The notes below the pieces were generated by a model that made no database searches, was not told the DNA's origin, and saw nothing but the letters and a program-made list of their open reading frames with translations. 39,821 bases of DNA from Chara braunii (lineage: Eukaryota > Streptophyta > Charophyceae > Charales > Characeae), in NCBI GenBank assembly GCA_003427395.1, contig BFEA01000166.1:1863668-1903488 (forward strand), read 5' to 3'. The position numbers were made by a program, and so were the translations under genes. Below are positions 28,577 to 39,744 of this stretch, piece after piece. Numbering within the stretch: position 1 is the stretch's first letter; the number at the start of each line of letters is the position of its first letter.

Positions 28577-29700
28577 GTAGGCCGAGCAGAAGAAGACAAA
28601 AAATTGGCATTTTCAGAAGCCCAGTAGCGGTAGGCTAGAGGTAGGCGGGTACCAGTCCAAGTAGCCTGAGTCTAGGGCCTATGCGGACGACATCAGAGCC
28701 TGCACGGTTGCTTGGAGGCCGCGCGGACTGGAAGTCACTGCCCAAGAGGCAAGTAGGCTGCTATATCTCCAGGTAGAGCACTGGGCTCTACCTCATTTGC
28801 GGTATGCAAGTTTGGGCGTCATGCTGCTTGAGCGGGCACTGGTTCTCAGAGCGCTGCCTGGGAGGAAAGAGGAAAGCTGGGCGCTCTGCCTGGCTATGGC
28901 AAGCAGCCCAGCTTGAGGAGGAGGAAGAAGGGGGTGAAGGAGTTGAGTGGCGAGGTAGCTACCTGGCTATGGGGGACACCATCTTCATCACCTTGTTAGG
29001 GACTGCATCTGGAAGGCCCCAGCTGGGGTATTGCCGCACCAAGGAAGCTTCGAGGCAGAGTCAGGCATGGCCTGAAGAGCAGCGGCCATAGCTGCTTTGC
29101 ATTGTCTTATGCACAGGAGGGCAGAGCCCTTAGTAGTCCGTCATAGCCTAGGCCTGTGTGAAGAAGAAGAAGAGGGAGGCGATGGCTATGGTGGACCTCT
29201 TGTTAAGCTGGCAGTAAGAGGGAACTTCGGATATTGATTCTGGTTCAGCCACTCATTGTTATTATTATTATTTTGGAGAAGGATAAGATTGGCGGAGACA
29301 GGAAAAAGGAAGGAGAATTTTTGCGCTAGCGCAACGCTGCGCTTGCGTCGCGCTGTCTCTTGGCCCCACAGGGACGTCGCGCTGCCTCCTGGCCCCGCAG
29401 GGGCGCCGAGTCGGACCATCGCCGGAGAGCACACACCCGCCATAGCCCGACACACACTGGACACAAAGTGCGCGCGTACTGATCTCTACTTCAGCCATGG
29501 GAATGGAATGCTGTGTCGAAAAACGCATGATCTCGTTAACTCCAAGCGGAGAAAGCTCTCGCCTTCCGAGACGTACGCTGTGAGGGACTACGCTCGTTTT
29601 GGAATTCGCCCGTACCGCACGAACTGCCATCTCTTGGAATATCGAAGCGCCGCCTGGTTCTCGAACGAAGAAGGGCATCCCAACATCTTGCTTCGCCACG
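28577..29700. other. Intergenic stretch, no gene supported
   Basis: Holds a perfect 9-bp hairpin AGGTAGAGC-actgg-GCTCTACCT (28771-28793), an ATT triplet run (29255-29272) and a 29-bp tandem duplication in a CpG-rich patch (29347-29375 and 29376-29404, GTCGCGCTG, CTTGGCCCC/CCTGGCCCC). An open frame at 29256-29705 (149 codons) has no recognisable domain. Confidence 0.45.
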
Positions 29701-31803
29701 TCTGAACATCCATCGCTGAAGAAGAAGTTTCAACCGGAGTGAGACCCGCCAACACTAACCTCCACTCCCTCTCGTTTCGTCCCTCCCGGCCTTGTCACTG
29801 AACCGACCATAGCCCAATCCACTGGAACCATCACCTTCGCCACACCATCGACCCCATCCCTAGGTCGACACCCGTCCAATCCTAACCCATTCGTCATCTC
29901 CTTTCCCCGGTCCTGACTTTCACCCACCCCGTGTCCAATCCCATCCAGATCCCAACTCCATCCGGATCCCGGACCCCACTCTCACACCACCCCTCTCTCT
30001 TTCGAGCTCCTCTACTTCTGCTCTGACCCCGATCTCTTCCTTCCCATTGGCTAACCTACATCGTAGCCCCTATCCCGACCCCATCACCTACTCCGTCTCG
30101 CTCCCACCATACATTCCACCTCTCAGTCCCGATCCAGACTCTCACCTTCCCATCAATTAATTCAATCCCCTGCATTCATTCCGTCTTTACCACCTGACCT
30201 TGCCCCTGCCCCGATCATCCCGTCCGACAACAATAAGTCTCGTTCTTTTTCACCCCCTCCTTGCCTCCCCCTGGTCCCTGCCTACGCCCCACTTCCGTTT
30301 TCGGACCTAACTCAACTCCACTCTATCCCATCTCATTCCGAATATCTCCTCTCTTATCTTATATATCTCAGCCCCGTTTTCCTCCCCCCCGTCGACTAAT
30401 CTCTTGTATCGCGCCCCCATCGTACTTCCCACCCCTCAGTACCGATCTCGAAAGTCTCGCCCCCATCTTTCATCTTCAATCTAGAATCTCGCACCTATCC
30501 CACCCTAGCCCATCGATCTGGTCCCAGCATCCTACTCGTACCCACCCGATACCTCACTCGACTTCAATCCCACTGCAGCCCGAACAAGAACCTGGTCCAC
30601 ACCCCTCATCCAGAATCAACCCCGATCCCGACTCTCCATCTCTGTCCCGCACTGATTCTATTTTATTTCTTCTCACCCCCAACCCCCCCGCTTTCCTGAG
30701 TCTGGACTACATGGATGTTAAATGTCTATTTAGATAGTCATGCTCGAAGTGATAACTTATCTTATCTAAGTGTTAGACTTTCATCAAATAGATGGCTAGC
30801 TTTTATATAAAACCGATCCCCAAGAGGGGAGGGAATACGATGTCAAAATTTCTCCAGAATCCAATCAACATATTAGTACACCGCCAGTCCCATACCGACC
30901 ATCTCCCTTCTTATCCCCTATATCTCAGCCCCGATCCCGATTCCTCCCCCCCGCCGATCAATCCATTCTCTCGCCCCAATCCCATCATTATTACCTATAT
31001 CAACACTCCCCCATCGAACTGCCCACCCCTCAGTTCCGATCTGGACTATCTCATCCCCAACTTTTATTCCAGTACTTCACACCCATTCCGCCCTCGCCCC
31101 TCGCCCGTGCTTCAACATCCTACCCGTTTCCTACCCGATCTCTCACTTGACTACACTCCCACTACAGTTGGATCCCGAACCTGGTCCTCACCCCGCTTCT
31201 GTCCCAGTCATCAATCCCGAGCGCGAATCAACCCCGATCCCGACTCTTCACCCCTCTCCCACACTAACTTTGTTTCGTTTCTCCTCACCCCCACCCCCCC
31301 TCCTTCCGATACCTGACACACATGGGTGTTTAAGATCTAGTTAGACATTCATGTCTCAAGGAAAACGTGTCTGAAAACGTATTGGATTTAATGGTTAGAT
31401 TTTGATAAAAAATTGACGGCCTGCTCATATACCCAGTCAATCCCCAAGAGGGGAGGGAAAACGCTGTCAAAATTTTATTCAAAATCTAAGCAACACAACT
31501 CCACGCCACAACACAATTCCACGTCACCAGTCTACCGTTTTCATTATTCATCCCCTTTTGTTCCCCTGTCTTCAGTTCATACTCCAGCTCACATCCTCAC
31601 TCACTAACTTTCGACAGATCCGGACCCCATCTCGATCCCGTCTCAGGCCGTTTCGCCCAACACCAGCCCTGATCACTCCCCCCCTTTTTTTTTTCTTTTT
31701 TTTTTTCTTTCTTTTCACCATATCCAGTCCTCGAATCTCCTCCACCCCTCCCCCATCTGGCCTGCCTTCCTCTGAGAACGGTGAGGTACCAACGTCAAAG
31801 TAG
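29701..31803 (+). promoter_or_regulatory. Pyrimidine-rich 5' region of the LINE with ~0.6-kb repeated units
   Basis: C-rich, G-poor top strand full of CCCGATCCCGA-like runs. Two units can be aligned: about 30330-30816 and 30817-31440, with a partial third from 31441. Anchors: TCCCCAAGAGGGGAGGGA at 30817 and 31441 (624 bp apart); CTCAGT.CCGATC at 30435 and 31029 (594 bp apart), also once at 30122. Repeated 5' units of this kind carry the promoter in mouse L1, so a promoter role is likely but not shown. 31682-31708 is T-rich. Confidence 0.6.
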
Positions 31804-32892
31804 CGGAAGCAGATAGCTTCACTTACACAAAATACAGGTGCAGCGAACCAAAACTTGGGAGAAAGAAACATCAATGTGATTGACAATGAGGCGTTGAAGT
31901 TTCTGATAGACAAGACGAAGGTGCAAGGGATACAGACCACAGAAACGCAGAAGACTGAAGGTAAAGAAGAAGAAATCGTAGTATGGAAATACCCAGAAGA
32001 GAAGGTGGCAGAATTAGACGACTTGCATGAACGTCATGGGGTAGTCTTCAATTTTGCACGGAACGGGGCAGAGCTTCAGCCAGCGGAAAAACGCAAATGG
32101 GTCATAGACACCATTAAGAAAGAACTGAAGCTAAAGCATTCGGGGGAAACCTTCACACTACAGAATTTGGGAAGAAACAACATCATGGCACTATTCATCC
32201 AGGAGGAACATGCAAAGTCCGCGGCTGAACTGCAGTCCAGAAACTGCAACGGTTCAGTCTGCACAATCACCAAATGGAAGAAAGTGACGGCGCAAAGGCA
32301 AAACCCGGTCTTTACGGTATCCTACAAACAAACTTTATTGAAAAACAACTTCTGGGTTCAGTTTGACAACATCCAGTCGGGTTTCCATGGGCTGTTGGTG
32401 GACTGGCTAGAAAGGCAATACCCAGCAAACAGAATCCTCAAATGGATTCTACTAACCCCCGATTTCTTGGCTCCACACTGTGGCTCTATGACGGCAGTGC
32501 TGGAAGTCAAGACAGACAATCCGCCTGTTTTCCCGCACGTATGGAAATTACAGATCGAAAACAGAGTGGTCGAAATTAAGGTATCAACCAAGGCCGATCC
32601 AATCTGCTTTCGGTGTAGAGAACGGGGTCACATGGGAACAGACTCAAACTGCCCAAAGTTCCCCAAACAAACAAAAGAACGCAAATTGCTTCCTAACATG
32701 ATGGTCGAGGTGGATGATGCACCTGGGATCTGGTTCATTGCATACAGTAACTACAATGGCTGGGTTTTTTATGACAACTTGGAAGAGCCTGACTGGGTAT
32801 GGCACTACGCGGACCAGGAACCGACGGTTAAAAAACCGAACATTTTCCCCCCAGCCGACAGCGGATGGCAAAAAAGGCCACTGGGAAAATGA
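31804..32892 (+). CDS. LINE ORF1 (nucleic-acid-binding, CCHC)
   Basis: Open frame from just after TAG 31801-31803 to TGA 32890-32892. No ATG occurs in frame until 32185, so the true start is lost, mutated or non-AUG (a TTG lies at 31855). The body resembles plant LINE ORF1 proteins: an RRM/DUF4283-like alpha-beta region (FTLQNLGRNNIMALFIQ, KWILLTPDFLAP, VFPHVWKLQIENR) followed by a zinc knuckle at 32605-32652, C-FR-C-RERG-H-MGTDSN-C, with six rather than four residues in the last spacer. It would coat LINE RNA. The end overlaps the next ORF by 28 nt. Confidence 0.75.
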   Translation, partial: RKQIASLTQNTGAANQNLGERNINVIDNEALKFLIDKTKVQGIQTTETQKTEGKEEEIVVWKYPEEKVAELDDLHERHGVVFNFARNGAELQPAEKRKWVIDTIKKELKLKHSGETFTLQNLGRNNIMALFIQEEHAKSAAELQSRNCNGSVCTITKWKKVTAQRQNPVFTVSYKQTLLKNNFWVQFDNIQSGFHGLLVDWLERQYPANRILKWILLTPDFLAPHCGSMTAVLEVKTDNPPVFPHVWKLQIENRVVEIKVSTKADPICFRCRERGHMGTDSNCPKFPKQTKERKLLPNMMVEVDDAPGIWFIAYSNYNGWVFYDNLEEPDWVWHYADQEPTVKKPNIFPPADSGWQKRPLGK

Positions 32893-34604
32893 CAGCAAAT
32901 CCCTCAAAGATAAGGACCGATCCCCTGATTGATTCACGGGTGATCAGGGAAGAAAAGGACAGAGAGGATTTGTTGTGGGACCTGGACACAATCAGAGAAC
33001 AGGTTGTGCAGGAATTTAATAAAGAACCAGACACGGTAAGATTCTTGCTGCAAAACATGGAACAGACAGAGCTCCAAAAAAAGAAAGGGGGGCAAACTGA
33101 CAACAAGCATTCCTTGGAGAACAAAGGGGACAAAGAGAAACAAGGAGGGGGGCTGAAAAAGAGAAGAGCAACAGAAACTGGGGGAAGCAAACCCTCAACC
33201 AACGCCCCAATGGGGAAAGAGGGAGAGGACAAGGCAGCAGAAGAGAGGGGTACAAAATCAGAACAAGGCACGGAAGGAGGCGACTCAGGAGGGGGGAGTT
33301 CAAAGAATGACAGTGAAGAGGGACATGGGCAATCACTGCAATGGCTCAGGGAGTATGTAGATAGAGTCAAAAGGGAAAGGGAGCACGCTTTTGATGTCAG
33401 AGTGGCCTGTCTGAAACACGTGGAGAAATTGCAGACAAGTGGCAAAAAATGGATGCTGGGTGCATGGGGCCCTTCCAACAACCAGTTTGATGCACTCAGG
33501 AAGGTCAAAGTCGAGGAGTTATCAGAATACACCGCTTTTTGATATGCAGAAAAGAAGAGAGCAAGGGAACAGGGGGTGAACGACAAGGACATAACAGTTC
33601 TGGAGTCCAACGATGAATTCCAGGATCTGCGCCCGAAAGTATGGAAGTCGGGGAAGAATCAGAAAAAGAGAATGTCAAACACAATACCTGCGGACTCTCA
33701 TGATGACTCAGGACAAACACTGCTGGAACAAGAAGCGGTAGCAATTGTGGCACAGACGGACAAGCTCAAGAAACTGAATGAAGAGTATGCACCCGAATTC
33801 ACTACGATCTCGCACATCGCCAATAACCAGGCACCCCTGATAGTGGAAACGGCCCATTCGTCTCGATTGACACTCATGAACATCAGGCACTTGGTCGTGG
33901 CAAGATATATGGACAAAATAAAGGAATGGCAGGTGGCAACCGATGTCTCCTTCCAAATTCCATGCTTTGAGGAAGGCCAAAACGTGGCAGACTTCCTCAG
34001 GGAGAAGGTCACGACAGACTACCCGCTTGGTGCATATGACACGGTGCCGCATGAGATGCTCCATCAAGATTCAAAGCCTCAAGCTGAACAAGAAGACCCA
34101 ACACCACACAGGGAAGAACAAACCAGACACCCTCCTCAAGCCTTTTCTCCACTGATTGTCAAGCTGTCAACGACGGCAAGCCTAAAAACAGGAATGAGAT
34201 GGAGACCTTGGCGAACGATAACAACAGTGCCTTACAGTGTCCTGGCAGGGCCCTGCCTGCCGGCAGAACTGACAGCAGTCTCGATTGCGCACCTGGTAAC
34301 TTCAGGCGTGCTGGAGGGAGACGGAGATTTGGAGACAGTAGCTTACCCTGCAGATTGGGAAATTTTTTACAGGAGTGATGACTCAGATGAGGAATCACAA
34401 GGTTGGCAAGGGGATGGTGAAAATGAGGACGAAAAGCAAGGACTCGGGGGCGTCAAGCCCAACCTTGAGAGCGAAAGTTCCCCTAGTACAGAGGATCTAG
34501 GATCAGGGATGGAGGAAACCAAAGGGCTGATGGCAGAGGGAGGAAGTTCTGGGGACGATCCCATGGGAGAAGATACGGGGGGTGAAGCATCTGGTCTAGA
34601 ATGA
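32865..34604 (+). pseudogene. Extra LINE ORF of unknown function (one in-frame TGA)
   Basis: Starts ATG 32865, inside the end of ORF1 and in its -1 frame, and runs to TGA 34602-34604 with one stop at 33540-33542; about 580 codons in all. I recognise no family. The first part is Lys/Glu-rich with a probable coiled coil, then a Gly/Lys/Glu/Ser low-complexity stretch (about 33070-33320). The middle (QSLQWLREYVDRVKREREHA) is helical. After the stop comes a mixed region with LEQEAVAIVAQTDKLKKL and HLVVARYMDKIKEW, and the C-terminus is very acidic (Glu/Asp/Gly/Ser). It sits between ORF1 and the endonuclease/RT ORF, so it is either the second half of ORF1 or a separate element protein. Confidence 0.65.
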
Positions 34605-34649
34605 TCCTAACATGATCTTTTTCTGGTCAGGTCATGAAATGCAGCCCGA

Positions 34650-35555
34650 ATGGATGAGTTCAGGAGACGGGCAAATGCTAGGAGAGTGTTAGAGGATTGG
34701 AAGGACCAAGGGATTGTGATCAGACGCTGGAATATCAATGGGCTGGGTAACGTGATGGAGAAGGAGGAAAAATGGAACGATATCATTTCAGGACTAACGT
34801 TGAACAAAAAATTAAAAGCGGACATCGTAATGCTTCAAGAAACTCATCTATCTTTCTCACCGGATCATGACAAGATCAGGAAATTCATGACAAGGAAATT
34901 GGGAGGCATAAAAGATGAAGTATGGGCAGCAGATGGCAATTCCAATACGAAAGGAACAACGATCCTAATCCCTAAATCATCCCGCTTTTACACAACAGGA
35001 AGCGTAGTAAACAAAGGGGCAGACCTTCAAGAAGGAAGATGGTGTTTTATGCACCTCAAATGGAAGGAGGAAAAATTTCGTCTGGTCTGTGTATATGCAC
35101 CGAATAACTCAACAGAAAGAGCGGCTTTTCTGGCGAGACTGAGCAATGACCTCCCTCCCCTGGTACCATGCATACTAGCAGGGGATTGGAATGCTACCCT
35201 CGACCCTGGAACAGATCGTATATCCTGCTCCACACAACCGCATAACGTAAACGAGGCATCACCAATCCAACGAATGATGATAGACCATGGATTGATTGAC
35301 CCTTTCAGAACAATGCATCCTACAGCGAAATCCTTTACTCTGGCGAAAAAAAACCATGCCAATCACACTGCCTTCTCGAGAATAGACTACTTCCTAGTGT
35401 CTGGGACAATGATGGGGGTAGTAAAACAAGCGGAGATCCTACCACTAGCACCCTACTCAGGACTGGATCATAAGCCCATAGAAATTATCATATGCTTCGA
35501 ACAACGAGTAAGTAAAGGCGCAAGCTTTCACAAATTGAACAACTCCCTCCTGTAG
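34650..35555 (+). pseudogene. LINE ORF2 part 1: APE-type endonuclease
   Basis: Nicks target DNA to start target-primed reverse transcription. Motifs of the exonuclease III/APE fold in order: RRWNINGLG (N, residues 26-33), LQETHL (E, 62-67), VCVYAPNN (147-153), AGDWNATLDPGTDR (D and N, 177-190), FSRIDYFLVS (242-251) and GLDHKPI (D and H, 271-277). All catalytic positions appear intact; the usual SDH is LDH. ATG 34650 follows the previous ORF by 45 bases in the same frame. TAG 35553-35555 separates it from the next part. Confidence 0.9.
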
Positions 35556-36278
35556 AGCCAATTATTCCAAGAAGAAACACAATTTTTTTGGAAGGAAAGA
35601 CGCATGAGCCTCTTACCTACTATGGACAGGAGAGAGTGGTTCATAAAAAGTTATTCCCTTCTAGCAAACGAAGTGGCGTGCATATCGAGGAGACAGGCCT
35701 CGATTAGGAAAAAGAGAAAGCAGAGCCTGGAGGAGGCACTAAAGATAGCTGAACACAATCTGAGAGATAACCCGTCTTCAACACTCTACACCGACATTTT
35801 TGAAAAATCAAGCGAAGAATTAGCAATATGGAAAAGATGGGAGCTAAAGGGTCTGCAAATAAGGGCCAGAATGTGTGAATATGAGCTCAATGAATCGATG
35901 TCCAAATACTTCTTCGCACGAATCAAGGCAAACACAAGAGTGGCTACAATAGAAAAACTTAAAACCCTTCACAACTCGACGGCAACAGTGGAGACCAGCG
36001 AAGAAATTTTAATAGTAGCAAAGGATTTTTATCAGGAATTATATCAGACCAAGACTCAAACACCGACTCCGAGCAGTATTACGAAAGCAAGACAAAGAAT
36101 GATGCAATATTTGGAACAGTCAATATCGAAAGAACAAGCAGAAGAATTGGACAAACCTCTTTCATTAGACGAACTCTGACTAGCCCTCATAAGTATGAGA
36201 AACGACAAGTCACCAGGCATAGACGGATTAACTAAAGAATTCTGGAAAAAGTTCTGACCAATTTTAGGAGGGGACCTT
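35556..36278 (+). pseudogene. LINE ORF2 part 2: linker between endonuclease and RT
   Basis: Same frame as part 1. Helix-rich connector (FFWKERRMSLLPTMDRREW, SRRQASIRKKRKQSLEEAL, YFFARIKANTRVATIEKL, FYQELYQTK), then ALISMRNDKSPGIDGLTKEFW, the conserved 'K-S-P-G-D-G' entry to LINE RT. TGA at 36177-36179 and TGA at 36255-36257 break it; the second replaces the Trp or similar residue normally found before 'P-x-x-x-G'. Confidence 0.85.
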
Positions 36279-37394
36279 TTGACCTTCTATAAAGACAGTT
36301 TCGAAAAAGGCGGCCTGGGCAGCATAATTACCAGCAGTGTGGTCATGCTACTATACAAGAAGAGTGACAAGGAGGACATTAGGAACTATAGACCTATCTC
36401 CCTACTTACCCTCCCATACAAAATCATGGCAAAAGCCCTAGCGGCCAGAATCATGAAGATAACGGACAAATGCTTTCACATAGACCAGACAGGGTTTATC
36501 CCTGGATGCTACATACTTGACAACGTGCTTACTTTAAATGAAGCAGCCAACAAAGTTAAGCAAAGGAGAGTCAACACAGCCATACTCTTCTTCGACTTTG
36601 AGAAAGCCTATGATCAAGTTAACTGGGCCTTTATGGACGCTAGCATGGAACGCATGGGGGTGGGACCAATTTTCAAGAAATGGGTCCAGACCTTATACAA
36701 AGATGCCTCTGGTTGTGTGCAGATTAATGGCTTCTTATCTGACAATTACCCAATCTCACGGTCAGTAAGGCAAGGTGACCCGCTTGCTCCCTCAATCTTC
36801 CTCTTTGTGATGGAAACCATTACTTCCTTCCTACGGAAGGACCCGTCCATTCATAGACTCCCAGAAGTTAATGTAGGAACAGCGCACCATTACAACTTTC
36901 CGACAGTCATTTTGTTCGCAGATGACATGACAGTGCTGATTAGAGCATCAGTCTCGTCTTTCCAAGCACTGTCCAGGTCAATGGAAGCTTTCAGATTGGC
37001 ATCAGAAATGAGAATCAACTGGAAAAAGACTATAGGCTGGTGGTTGTCTGACGAACCATTCCCGAATTTACAAGGTCAGGAGGCTGACATGACCTGGGAA
37101 ACTCTGGAAACCCCTACGCGATATCTTGGCATCCTCTTGACAAGGGACGGGTTAGCGCCCCAGATGGCCCAGAATGTACTGTCAAAACAGCTAATCAAGA
37201 TGGTACGATGGGGTGATACTTTTACCTCACTGTTTGGCCAGGTTTTAACGCTTAACACTTCAGTCTTTTCCATGATGTGGTACATTGCGTCTATATGGAC
37301 AATCCCAGACGACTCGCTAAAGGAACTAAATCGGGTAGCAAGAACATACCTCTGGACGGGCAACCCGAACAAGGGAAGCTGTATCCCCAAATAG
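36279..37394 (+). pseudogene. LINE ORF2 part 3: reverse transcriptase core
   Basis: Non-LTR RT core, uninterrupted here: VMLLYKKSDKEDIRNYRPIS (fingers), IDQTGFIPGCYILDNVLTLNEA, ILFFDFEKAYDQVNW (motif A, D), SRSVRQGDPLAPSIFLFVME (motif B), FADD at 36915-36926 (motif C, both Asp present), WKKTIGWW and TRYLGILLTRDG (thumb entry). The family is the plant L1-like group. A frameshift close to 37388-37394 (frame 0 to frame 2) ends this piece at TAG 37392-37394, but RT residues themselves are intact. A decayed copy of motif B lies at 27717-27920 on the other strand. Confidence 0.92.
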
Positions 37395-39150
37395 CATGGC
37401 ACTACATCTCAAGAAAGCCCATACAAGGGGGTTTAGGCGTAATTGACCCTAAGTGCGAAACAAGAGCCCTCCAAGTCAAATGGATAATCCGACTCCTAAT
37501 GAAGCCAAACACGGCGTGGAACAAATTGGCCCTGGACAGCATTAGGGAGCTAGCCCCAGTACCATCACCGAGTAACATGTCAGGGTTATTCTGGGTAATG
37601 AACAAGGAATGGTCATTGAAAACAGGAGAAGAAGATCCAGGAGAGGAACAGAACAGGAGCATGCCAACGGGCAAACCCCGTATTGGACGACTATAATCCG
37701 AATTTGGAGGGAAATAATCCCGAAAAAGGCCAATCGACCGAAATCCAAAGATGAGGTACTAAGACAACCTCTTTTTGGTAATGAATGGCTGAGATCCGAA
37801 AGTGACGAACCCTTGTTTCTAGACCACAAATGGTTGTCATGGGTAAAGAACGGAATATGCAGGATTAGCCACTTGTGGAACGAAGAAAAAAATGATTGTG
37901 TAACGGAGCAGGACCTGGAAAAATGTTTGAAAGGTTGCCACCGTAGAGGCCTGAACCGACAGTATATCATTAATCTGATCCCTCAGGATTGGAAGGATAT
38001 ACTGGCACAGGAAGGGGACTGGAAAGGTGGAGACTAGGGTATCAAGGTGCAGGAAAACCCTCCATCAAGGGCCTTTCAGTTCTCACATCCACAACAAGGT
38101 ACGACTACACAAGCCGTGTTCACCTCTCTTCCAGTTACGCACTCTAGAGATGGAATGCCATCGATCTTAAACACCAATGTGGAAACTGTAGTCATGGAGA
38201 GCTTCCTGCTCAGGAAAGTAAGAGTTTTAGGGACGTGGCCGAAAAGTATATACAGATCTGATACGGCACTACGTAACTTGGAATTCGACCCAGGGGAGTG
38301 GACATGGAAATCAGACAAGAAAGCAAACGTTAACAAACGCACACCCATACAAGACTACACGGTCAAACTAGGTTATAAACTAATGTTAAAAACAAAAGAC
38401 CCAGAACCAGTTATCAAATCCAGGTGGCAAAGACTGGTAGGTCAGGATGCCGACAGCATCACGCGAATTCCGTGGAAAACCTACAAAGCGATCAGACCTA
38501 TCAAAATCAGAAGCTTCCAGTGGCTAATTACATACGCAGCCCTGCCAGTCAATCAATGGTTACATGTCAGGCGGAAAGGTTCCAACCCAGACAGCCCTGA
38601 CACATGTAAGGTGTGTACGGAGAACGTAACTGAAGACATAACACATTGCTTAGTTCACTGTNGGGAGGCGAAAAAGTGTTGGGCAAANGCCGTGACCCTC
38701 TGGAATTCCCTTCTANCTGTCCCTTTNCCNGAAAAACCCATCCAAGTCCTTCTTCTTATTAACATTCCCCAACAACTCCGGAAAGTGGAAAAAGTATGGT
38801 TCGGGATGATCAGGAAAGTGACCCTTTGGGTCATATGGAAGGAGAGATGCAGCAGAACGATCGAAGAAACATCCAATACTCCTGAAATGGTTTGGGCGGA
38901 GACGAAAACAATGATTCAGGNGGAGATTCTGTGCAGATGGCNGAAAATCAAACAGTCATGGTCTNAAGATGAGGAACAANGAAACAAAGNCAGACGGAGT
39001 TTCAGTAAAATCTGGTTGATCGACGACAAAGTGGCCGAACTGAGGGATGACAACATACACTGGAAGGACTGGCACATCTCGACTGCAAGAGGAAGTGAGG
39101 GGCAACAGAGTACAACACAGGGACAAGGCTCCCCACTGTCAGAGTCATAA
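37395..39150 (+). pseudogene. LINE ORF2 part 4: thumb and C-terminal zf-RVT domain
   Basis: Continues in frame 2 (IAWHYISRKPIQGGLGVID, 37396-37680), then frame 1 after a shift near 37670-37690. TAG at 38035-38037, then open to TAA 39148-39150. The C-terminal part contains the zf-RVT-type region of plant LINE RTs: WKTYKAIRPIKIRSFQWL, LPVNQWLHVRRKG, then C-x2-C (CKVC) and H-C-x4-C (ITHCLVHC) at about 38606-38660. No RNase H domain follows. Unresolved single bases occur at 38662-38989. Confidence 0.85.
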
Positions 39151-39744
39151 AGAGGCAACAAGACAGGAAGGAGGGAACCGGGTGTGGACATTCTGGATGT
39201 AAGGTCAGGGTTGACCATGTTCAAAGCTTGCCATGGATATCTTCACATAAACTTCTTCAAGCAAAGGTTTTCTTACCAATTCCAAGGTGGAGGTCCGACA
39301 AACAAGCATTCGGACTGTTTTTCTCGAGCTAAAAGTGCATCCGGTCTGATTCTTGAGGGACAACTGTGACAGACTTAGGAGAATTATTTTCTATCGGGAA
39401 CCTCAATCACCGACAAATCAGGACAGCATCTAGACCTAGGATTTAGGGTTCTAAGGTTAAGACAGGAAAATGTTAATGCTGTCATAGAGACAAAAAGGTG
39501 TTAAATAGATGCATATATGTTCCAGAATGCTCTAGCATAATCACGGATACCTGACAGCGACTTAGCTGAGAGGAGCAGTTCCGGGAACAGACAGATCGAC
39601 AGCCAAGCAAGTATAGGCTAAATTAGGCAGGGGTGAGAGGTGGTACATCCTTCCTCAAGGAAGTAATCAATGCCGCCACTCGGACCTCTCAACCATAATG
39701 GGGAGGAGCGTGCGTGAGTCCTTTGTGTATTCTATATTGACTTG
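39151..39744 (+). other. LINE 3' UTR
   Basis: No coding potential. It joins ORF2 to the terminal hairpins. No internal repeat was recognised. Confidence 0.6.

Noticed and set aside
29256-29705. 149-codon open frame in a CpG-rich patch
   Set aside because: No domain, includes a tandem duplication, and an overlapping minus-strand frame is equally long.
30261-31316. Two Pro/Ser-rich open frames upstream of the LINE
   Set aside because: They follow from the pyrimidine-rich repeated units; the shared text is explained by the repeat, and no domain is visible.
33070-33610. Minus-strand open frame of 260 codons opposite the extra LINE ORF
   Set aside because: Ser/Leu/Pro/Phe-rich complement of a Lys/Glu/Gly-rich coding strand.
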